Shown in pieces: positions 58,423-64,000 of a DNA stretch of 64,000 nucleotides (positions within the stretch are counted from its first letter, which is position 1; each line of letters starts with the position of its first letter). The position numbers and the translations under genes are program-made. The DNA comes from Ahrensia kielensis DSM 5890. Its GTDB lineage: Bacteria; Pseudomonadota; Alphaproteobacteria; Rhizobiales; Rhizobiaceae. The stretch lies in NCBI RefSeq assembly GCF_000374465.1, contig NZ_KB894530.1:281179-345178 (forward strand), read 5' to 3'. The notes under the pieces were generated by a model. That model ran no database searches. It worked only from the letters and a program-made list of their open reading frames with translations, and was not told where the DNA came from.

Positions 58423-59235
58423 ATGTCTATCGGCTCGGGTATCATGAAAGGCAAGCGCGGCCTTATTATTGGCCTTGCGAACAACCGTTCAATGGCATGG
58501 GGCATAGCGAAAGCTTGCGCCGACCAAGGCGCTGAACTTGCTCTGACCTATCAAGGCGACGCAATCAAGAAACGTGTAGAGCCGCTAGCTGAAGAGCTCG
58601 GCGCGATGCTCGCTGGCCATCTTGATGTGACCGATGTTGATAGTGTTGAGGCTGTCTTTAGCCATTTGGAAAAAACTTGGGGCCGTTTGGACTTTTTGGT
58701 TCATGCCGTTGGTTTTTCCGACAAGAACGAACTTACAGGCCGCTATGTAGACACGTCACATAGCAATTTCATGATGACGATGGATATTTCCGTCTATTCG
58801 CTTACACGTCTCGTTAAACGCGCTGAGCCATTGATGAGCAATGGCGGTTCTGTTGTCACATTGACCTATTATGGCTCAGAGCGCGTGATGCCTCACTATA
58901 ATGTAATGGGCGTTGCAAAGGCAGCACTTGAAGCGAGTGTTCGCTATCTTGCTGTTGATCTTGGCCCTAAAAACATTCGCGTCAATGCAGTTTCTGCTGG
59001 TCCAGTAAAAACACTTGCCGCATCTGGTATCGGTGATTTCCGTTATATTTTGAAATGGAACGAATATAATTCTCCGCTACGCCGTACAGTGACGATTGAC
59101 GAAGTTGGCGATTCAACGCTCTATTTGCTTTCAGATCTTTCGCGCGCAGTGACCGGCGAATGTCACCATGTTGATAGCGGCTATCATGTTGTTGGCATGA
59201 AAGCTGTTGATGCACCGGACATTGAAAAAACATAA
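58423..59235 (+). CDS. fabI: Enoyl-[acyl-carrier-protein] reductase (NADH)
   Basis: FabI carries out the last reduction of fatty-acid elongation. The 270-residue SDR has GKRGLIIGLANNRSMAWGIAKA, LTYQG, and the FabI-type active site (Tyr in TYYGSER and Tyr-x6-Lys in YNVMGVAK). AASGIGDF is the substrate loop. AGGAG lies upstream of the ATG. A histidine phosphatase gene follows after 27 bp, then aroC. Confidence 0.96.
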   Translation: MSIGSGIMKGKRGLIIGLANNRSMAWGIAKACADQGAELALTYQGDAIKKRVEPLAEELGAMLAGHLDVTDVDSVEAVFSHLEKTWGRLDFLVHAVGFSDKNELTGRYVDTSHSNFMMTMDISVYSLTRLVKRAEPLMSNGGSVVTLTYYGSERVMPHYNVMGVAKAALEASVRYLAVDLGPKNIRVNAVSAGPVKTLAASGIGDFRYILKWNEYNSPLRRTVTIDEVGDSTLYLLSDLSRAVTGECHHVDSGYHVVGMKAVDAPDIEKT

Positions 59236-59262
59236 CGCTTAGAACTTATAAGGCCATTCCTC

Positions 59263-59874
59263 ATGTTAATCCCACCACATCCGTTCTTCATGATTAGACA
59301 TGGCGAAACGGATTGGAACCGCGAAGGCCGCTTCCAAGGCCAAGTTGATATTGACCTCAATGAACTTGGCCGCAGCCAAGCGGCTGGCAATGGCAAAGCA
59401 CTGGCTGCCCTTATTGATCCGTCCCAATGGGCGTTCATTTGTAGCCCTATGTCTCGCACACGCGAGACAATGGAGCTTATCAGAGAAAATATGGGCCTGC
59501 CCCGCGAAGGCTATACTATCGATGAGCGGCTTATTGAAGTGACATTTGGTGATTGGGAAAAGCATACATTAGTCGATATTGATGCGAAATGGCCTGAGCA
59601 AGCAAAGCTTCGCCAAGAAAATAAATGGGAATATGTGCCGCCAAATGGCGAGTCATATCGCGCAGCTGCCGAGCGCATGCGCCCCGTTCTTGAAAACCTC
59701 AAGCAACCATCTGTTATTGTTACACATGGCGGCATCATTCGCGGAATGCGGGTTTATATTGAAGGCACAAATCCTGATGATACCGCGCACGGCGCCACAC
59801 CACAGGACCAGCTATATTTTTATGATGGCGATGAAGGTGGCTGGCTTGATAAAGACGATGGAGCAGAGGCTTAA
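59263..59874 (+). CDS. Histidine phosphatase family protein
   Basis: The 203-residue protein has the phosphoglycerate-mutase-like fold: the nucleophile motif IRHGETDWNREGRFQGQ, then SPMSRTRETMELI, the acid Glu region IEVTFGDWE, and VTHGGIIRGM with the second His. It may act on a small phosphoester. The stop is 3 bp from aroC, so they are in one operon. Confidence 0.9.
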   Translation: MLIPPHPFFMIRHGETDWNREGRFQGQVDIDLNELGRSQAAGNGKALAALIDPSQWAFICSPMSRTRETMELIRENMGLPREGYTIDERLIEVTFGDWEKHTLVDIDAKWPEQAKLRQENKWEYVPPNGESYRAAAERMRPVLENLKQPSVIVTHGGIIRGMRVYIEGTNPDDTAHGATPQDQLYFYDGDEGGWLDKDDGAEA

Positions 59875-59877
59875 ATC

Positions 59878-60972
59878 ATGTCACATAATAGTTTTGGCCA
59901 TCTATTCCGCGTTACAACTTGGGGCGAAAGCCACGGCCCAGCGCTTGGGTGTGTCATTGATGGCTGCCCTCCGGGGATAGAGTTTACCGTGGCCGAAGTT
60001 CAGGCCTATCTTGATAAGCGTAAGCCTGGGCAATCAAAATTTACCACGCAGCGCCGTGAAGCTGACGAAGTAAAAGTTTTGTCAGGCGTCTTGCCAAAAG
60101 ATGATGGCGTAACTCTTGTTACGACTGGAACTCCGATTTCTATGATGATCGAGAATACCGATCAGCGCTCCAAAGACTATTCAGACATTGCCAAGCGCTA
60201 TCGGCCCGGCCATGCCGATTACACCTATGACGTAAAATACGGCATTCGTGATTATCGCGGTGGAGGGCGTTCATCTGCGCGGGAAACGGCTGCCCGCGTT
60301 GCTGCTGGCGCGATTGCACGTAAAGTCGTACCGGGCATGATTGTGCGCGGCGCAATGGTTGCTATGGGCACCGAAGAAATCAACCGCGATAATTGGGATT
60401 GGGATCAAATTGATCAGAACCCGTTTTTCTCGCCCGATGCAAGTTCAGTGGACCGTTTTGCAGATTATCTCGATGGTATCCGCAAGCAAGGCTCTTCCGT
60501 TGGTGCTGTGATCGAGATTATTGCGGAAGGTGTTCCTGCAGGTTTGGGTGCGCCTGTCTACTCCAAACTGGATCAAGATATAGCGTCATATTTGATGAGC
60601 ATAAATGCTGTTAAGGGCGTTGAAATTGGCAACGGTTTTGAAGCCGCGCGTATCACGGGCCCTGAAAACGCCGATGAAATGCGCATAGGCAAAGACGGCA
60701 AGCCTGTGTTCTTGTCGAACCATGCAGGCGGCATTCTAGGCGGCATTTCAACGGGTGAAGCTGTTGTGTCGCGCTTTGCAATTAAGCCGACATCATCCAT
60801 GCTCACGCCAACTAAATCTATTAACGCCGACGGCGAAGAAGTCGACGTTGTCACCAAAGGTCGCCATGACCCATGCGTTGGGATTCGTGCTGTGCCAATT
60901 GGCGAAGCAATGGTTGCCTGTGCGATAGCAGATCATTATTTACGTCACCGCGGTCAAACCGGTCGAATTTAG
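59878..60972 (+). CDS. aroC: Chorismate synthase
   Basis: AroC makes chorismate from EPSP, using FMN. The 364-residue protein has [28 protein letters not shown], the signature [36 protein letters not shown] with basic active-site residues, and [15 protein letters not shown]. Length is normal. It is followed by ribB after 10 bp. Confidence 0.97.
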   Translation: MSHNSFGHLFRVTTWGESHGPALGCVIDGCPPGIEFTVAEVQAYLDKRKPGQSKFTTQRREADEVKVLSGVLPKDDGVTLVTTGTPISMMIENTDQRSKDYSDIAKRYRPGHADYTYDVKYGIRDYRGGGRSSARETAARVAAGAIARKVVPGMIVRGAMVAMGTEEINRDNWDWDQIDQNPFFSPDASSVDRFADYLDGIRKQGSSVGAVIEIIAEGVPAGLGAPVYSKLDQDIASYLMSINAVKGVEIGNGFEAARITGPENADEMRIGKDGKPVFLSNHAGGILGGISTGEAVVSRFAIKPTSSMLTPTKSINADGEEVDVVTKGRHDPCVGIRAVPIGEAMVACAIADHYLRHRGQTGRI

Positions 60973-60982
60973 GAATCAATCA

Positions 60983-62080
60983 ATGCCATATGATCAAGCA
61001 AAAGTTGTCGAAGCTATTCGCGCTTTCGAACGCGGTGAAGCGGTTGTTGTCATGGATGATGATGGCCGCGAAAATGAAGGTGATTTGATCTGCGCAGCAG
61101 TTCATACAACGCCGGAACTCATGGCGCTTATGGTGCGTCACACATCCGGCATTATCTGTGCCCCAATGACAGTTCAAGATGCTAAACGGCTAAACCTTCA
61201 ACCGATGGTGGCTGAAAACACTGATGCGAAAGGCACCGCCTTCACCGTATCTGTAGACTATAAACATGGCACGACAACAGGCATTTCTGCCGACGATAGA
61301 ACGCTTAGTGTTCGCAATCTTGCCAACCCAAATGCTGGCGCGGATGATTTTAGCAGGCCCGGCCATGTGTTCCCGCTCGTTGCCCGCGAAGGCGGCGTGT
61401 TGATGCGTTCAGGCCATACGGAAGCTGCTGTTGATCTGTGTAAACTTGCAGGATTGCCAACTGTTGGCGTGATTTCGGAGCTGGTAAATGATGATGGCAG
61501 CGTTATGCGCGGGCCACAGGTTTCTGCCTTTGCTAAAGAGCATGGCTTCTTGGAAGTTTCCGTTGCTGATCTGATTGCCTATCGTCAGCGCAAAGAAACC
61601 CTTATCGAACATATTGAAGAAGAAATTGTCGAAACCGCTGCTGGCAAAGCCGTTGCGCGCACCTATAGATTGCCTTGGGACCCGATGCAGCACCTTGCCA
61701 TTGTTGCAGGTGATATTCGTGACGGTCATGACATTCCGGTCCGCTTGCACCTTGAAAGCGTTGTCGATGATGTTTTTGGCAAAAAGCGCGAACCGATTGA
61801 ACAGCTTCAGTCCATGGTTGAGAAATATGGACGCGGTGTCATTGTCTATCTACGTGAAGGCTCCGTTGGCGTTGCAAAAGGCGGCGGACGTCCACATGGC
61901 GAAGACCATGCAGAAGCCCAAGAGCGTGAAAGCGAATGGCGTGAAATCGGTTTGGGTGCTCAAATCCTCAAGGATTTAGGTGTCACCTCTATCAAGCTCT
62001 ATTCATCACGCGAGCGCCGCTATATCGGCCTTGAAGGTTTTGGCATTGAAATTTCTTCTACAGAAATCATGGATAGCTAG
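60983..62080 (+). CDS. ribB: 3,4-dihydroxy-2-butanone-4-phosphate synthase with inactive RibA-like domain
   Basis: The N-terminal RibB domain (residues 1 to about 205) has VVVMDDDGRENEGDLICAA, YKHGTTTGISADDR, and the conserved RPGHVFPL; it makes the four-carbon riboflavin precursor. The C-terminal domain keeps GTP cyclohydrolase II-like positions (VRLHLESVVDDVFG, where active enzymes have a Cys at the start and a CDC), but the three zinc cysteines are missing. So the second domain is unlikely to cyclise GTP, as in RibBX-type proteins of other proteobacteria. A separate ribA must exist elsewhere. Confidence 0.9.
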   Translation: MPYDQAKVVEAIRAFERGEAVVVMDDDGRENEGDLICAAVHTTPELMALMVRHTSGIICAPMTVQDAKRLNLQPMVAENTDAKGTAFTVSVDYKHGTTTGISADDRTLSVRNLANPNAGADDFSRPGHVFPLVAREGGVLMRSGHTEAAVDLCKLAGLPTVGVISELVNDDGSVMRGPQVSAFAKEHGFLEVSVADLIAYRQRKETLIEHIEEEIVETAAGKAVARTYRLPWDPMQHLAIVAGDIRDGHDIPVRLHLESVVDDVFGKKREPIEQLQSMVEKYGRGVIVYLREGSVGVAKGGGRPHGEDHAEAQERESEWREIGLGAQILKDLGVTSIKLYSSRERRYIGLEGFGIEISSTEIMDS

Positions 62081-62091
62081 TGACGTCTGCT

Positions 62092-62128
62092 ACGCATCGA
62101 TCATTTTAACAGAATGAGAGTGATGCGT
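62092..62128 (+). terminator. Imperfect hairpin after ribB
   Basis: Outer stem acgcatc / gatgcgt and inner stem tcatt / aatga around a 5-base loop fold into one hairpin with a small asymmetric bulge. It is followed by gattgctta. It may end the fabI-aroC-ribB transcript. Confidence 0.45.
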
Positions 62129-62204
62129 GATTGCTTAGTAGAGAGCGGTGGAAAGAGTTTAACGAACTGGTTCCCTCGCGCTAAAAATACGCTATGTAGC
62201 AATT

Positions 62205-63134
62205 ATGGTTACGCGTTATTATGAGCACGACATTTTCAAAGAACACGTCACGCCGCCCGGTCACCCCGAGCGCGTGGATCGTTTGCGTGCGCTTGAAACG
62301 GCACTAACGGCCGAACAATTCGACACATTAGATCGCCAACAAGCGCCCATTGCTGATGAAAGTGCAATACTTCTGGCGCACCCTGAAGAATTTTTGCTTC
62401 GTGTAAAAGCTCAGATACCTGAAGAAGGTATTGCCCGCATCGATGCCGATACCGTTGTTTGCCCTCAAAGCCTAAACGCTGCAATGCATGGTGTTGGTGC
62501 GTCTATGGCCGCCGTAGATGATGTTTTTTCTGGCGCTGCTGACAATGTGTTTGTTGCATCGCGCCCACCTGGCCACCATGCAGAGAAAAACACCGCTATG
62601 GGTTTTTGTCTGTTTAACAATGTTGCTATTGCCGCACGTCACGCTCAGAAAAAGCACGACGTAGAACGTGTAGCGATCATTGATTGGGATGTTCACCACG
62701 GCAACGGTACACAAGATATATTCTGGGATGACCCGACAGTTCTTTACTGCTCTACCCACCAAATGCCGCTCTATCCCGGCACTGGTGCAAAAGGCGAAAC
62801 CGGCTCAAAGAACACAATTTGTAATGCGCCACTTAATGCTGGCGATGGCGGTGATAAGTTTCGAGCGGCTTTCAAAGATCGCGTTATGCCTGCGGTACAA
62901 AATTTTGAGCCGGATCTCATTATCATTTCCGCAGGCTTTGATGCCCATTACCGTGATCCACTTGCGCAGCTTAATCTTGACGATGAAGACTTTGATTGGG
63001 CAACAGGGCGTATGATGGAGCTCGCCGACCGATTTTGCTCCAATCGCCTTATCAGTGTTCTGGAAGGCGGATATGATTTAGAAGGGTTAGCTGTTTCTGG
63101 CGCTGCCCACATACACAGAATGATGCGAGGCTAA
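62205..63134 (+). CDS. Histone deacetylase-family hydrolase
   Basis: The 309-residue zinc hydrolase has the HDAC/acetylpolyamine amidohydrolase motifs: RPPGHHAEKNTAMGFCLFNNVA, IDWDVHHGNGTQDIF with the metal-binding Asp and His, and SAGFDAHYRDPLA. It probably deacetylates a small molecule or protein Lys, but the substrate is unknown. Its stop abuts the start of xseB, with which it is translated. Confidence 0.93.
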   Translation: MVTRYYEHDIFKEHVTPPGHPERVDRLRALETALTAEQFDTLDRQQAPIADESAILLAHPEEFLLRVKAQIPEEGIARIDADTVVCPQSLNAAMHGVGASMAAVDDVFSGAADNVFVASRPPGHHAEKNTAMGFCLFNNVAIAARHAQKKHDVERVAIIDWDVHHGNGTQDIFWDDPTVLYCSTHQMPLYPGTGAKGETGSKNTICNAPLNAGDGGDKFRAAFKDRVMPAVQNFEPDLIIISAGFDAHYRDPLAQLNLDDEDFDWATGRMMELADRFCSNRLISVLEGGYDLEGLAVSGAAHIHRMMRG

Positions 63135-63389
63135 ATGAGCGACCAACAACAACAAACTATAGACCCTTATACACTTTCCTTTGAACGTGCACTGAAAGAG
63201 CTTGAAGGCATTGTTGACCGCTTAGAACGCGGCGATGTGGAACTCGAAGAAAGCATTACGATTTATGAGCGCGGCGAAGCTTTGCGCAACCGCTGTGATG
63301 CGCTTCTCAAGTCTGCTGAAATGAAAATCGAAAAGATTAAAGCTGGCCGCGACGGACAAGCCAATGGCACCGAACCTCTTGACGGCTAA
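63135..63389 (+). CDS. xseB: Exodeoxyribonuclease VII small subunit
   Basis: XseB binds XseA to form exonuclease VII. The 84-residue protein has the short conserved pattern [27 protein letters not shown] and [25 protein letters not shown]. It starts directly after the HDAC gene stop (GAGG overlaps the end of that gene). Confidence 0.95.
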   Translation: MSDQQQQTIDPYTLSFERALKELEGIVDRLERGDVELEESITIYERGEALRNRCDALLKSAEMKIEKIKAGRDGQANGTEPLDG

Positions 63390-63516
63390 AATGTTTATTC
63401 ACGGGCGCTGTTAGGCTTCTGATAACCGAAAGTTTTCAGATTTTTTTAGCCCCGTTTCTTTGCGTGAAAATAACCTGAGCCATGTAGACCAATCCTCGAG
63501 TAAGGGGATTGGTATA

Positions 63517-63891
63517 ATGACTTTCAAGAACGCTACTAAAAGCGTCGGATTGTCAATTTGGGGCGCTTTGACGATTGCTGTACTATCTAGCACAGCAGCC
63601 AAGGCTGAACCTAAATATGACGAAACGCTCGCACGAAAAATTGCGACACATGTCGCTGAAAAGCTAGGCGAATTGCGCTCTGGATTTGAGCCACATGAAA
63701 CGCCTATGTTTGTGACATCACAAGATATCAAGCAAAAACGTATCACTGACACGCTTGAACAAGAAGGCATGAAGCTAATCAAGCCGGTTAGCTTTCTTCC
63801 CGAGCAACCAAAAAACGGTGATTTTGTTTATGCCAGCTATGAGCCACGTTCCGTGCGTATCGTTTATGATGGTATCATAATTCAAAACTGA
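63517..63891 (+). CDS. Hypothetical exported protein
   Basis: The 124-residue protein has a signal peptide with cleavage after AAKA and a mature part of about 95 residues that I do not recognise. KYDETLARKIATHVAEKLGELRSGFE is helical, and SYEPRSVRIVYDGIIIQ is a strand pair at the end. The ATG at 63517 has AAGGGG upstream; a longer reading adds 19 residues with no signal. Function unknown. Confidence 0.62.
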   Translation: MTFKNATKSVGLSIWGALTIAVLSSTAAKAEPKYDETLARKIATHVAEKLGELRSGFEPHETPMFVTSQDIKQKRITDTLEQEGMKLIKPVSFLPEQPKNGDFVYASYEPRSVRIVYDGIIIQN

Positions 63892-63938
63892 GCGTAATTT
63901 ACTTGCCATCGACTAGCGGCGTCTGCCACTAGTCGCTT

Positions 63939-64000
63939 ATGGCATATACAGACACCACAGATCATATCCGGCTCGACAACCTGCTTGTCGAATTGAAACA
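63939..64000 (+). CDS. tlyA: Start of a probable TlyA-family RNA methyltransferase (cut by window end)
   Basis: Only about 20 codons are visible. After MAYTDTTDHI comes RLDNLLVELK, which resembles the S4-domain beginning of TlyA-type RNA 2'-O-methyltransferases (RLDxLLVE). In Rhizobiales tlyA often follows the xseB-dxs region. The N-terminal 10 residues are not typical and the ribosome site is weak, so the assignment is tentative. Confidence 0.4.
   Translation, partial: MAYTDTTDHIRLDNLLVELK

Overview
The window looks like a chromosomal segment of an alphaproteobacterium, most likely a marine-type member of the Hyphomicrobiales (Rhizobiales). This rests on gene content and order: a CcrM methyltransferase beside mutY, the cytochrome c oxidase run ctaC-ctaD-ctaB-coxF-ctaG-ctaE-surf1 continuing into ispH-thrB-rnhA, an IalB-family protein next to tldD, thrC followed by an M16 peptidase, and fabI-aroC-ribB-HDAC-xseB. 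There is no 16S rRNA gene, so the genus cannot be named. The right three quarters are dense core genome. The left 18 kb are accessory. REGION 1 (1-1955) is a pile-up of mobile-element debris: a fragment of a DUF1537 sugar-acid kinase gene, a complete-looking IS110-family transposase with a long structured non-coding 3' flank, and the 3' end of an IS3-family element. REGION 2 (1959-12126) is a surface-polysaccharide (O-antigen type) cluster read leftwards: a fused epimerase/sugar-phosphate transferase to start the chain on the lipid carrier, two family 2 glycosyltransferases, the four dTDP-L-rhamnose genes (rfbB, rfbD, rfbA, rfbC), a Wzm/Wzt ABC exporter and a DUF4422 protein. An internally deleted IS3 relic sits inside the cluster. 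REGION 3 (about 12.4-18.07 kb) is a small integrative and mobilizable element: a relaxase-like protein with an LPD7-like C-terminus and a triplicated internal motif, a ribbon-helix-helix accessory protein, a hairpin-rich candidate oriT, two unrecognised proteins, an AlpA/excisionase-like regulator and a tyrosine integrase beside the 3' end of a tRNA gene with anticodon CAT (probably tRNA-Ile2). REGION 4 (18.1-36.6 kb) carries envelope proteins, the DnaA/DnaB-related DciA, mutY, ccrM, a three-gene glucosylglycerate synthesis-and-recycling operon, thrC, an M16 peptidase and a membrane EAL protein with a damaged GGDEF motif. REGION 5 (36.7-47 kb) holds a redox pair (DsbD-N protein and peroxiredoxin), then the aa3 oxidase operon read leftwards. 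REGION 6 (47-64 kb) holds ialB, tldD, a quinone-reductase-like flavoprotein, a 46-residue basic small protein, an FAH hydrolase, an MHYT-GGDEF-EAL protein, a YadG/YadH-type ABC exporter, pdxH, a DnaJ-family protein, fabI, aroC, a RibB whose second domain has lost the zinc cysteines, a histone-deacetylase-like hydrolase, xseB and the start of a probable tlyA. The most promising places for new biology are the IS110 element with its stem-enclosed non-coding flank (candidate bridge RNA) and the relaxase, oriT candidate and unknown genes of the integrative element.
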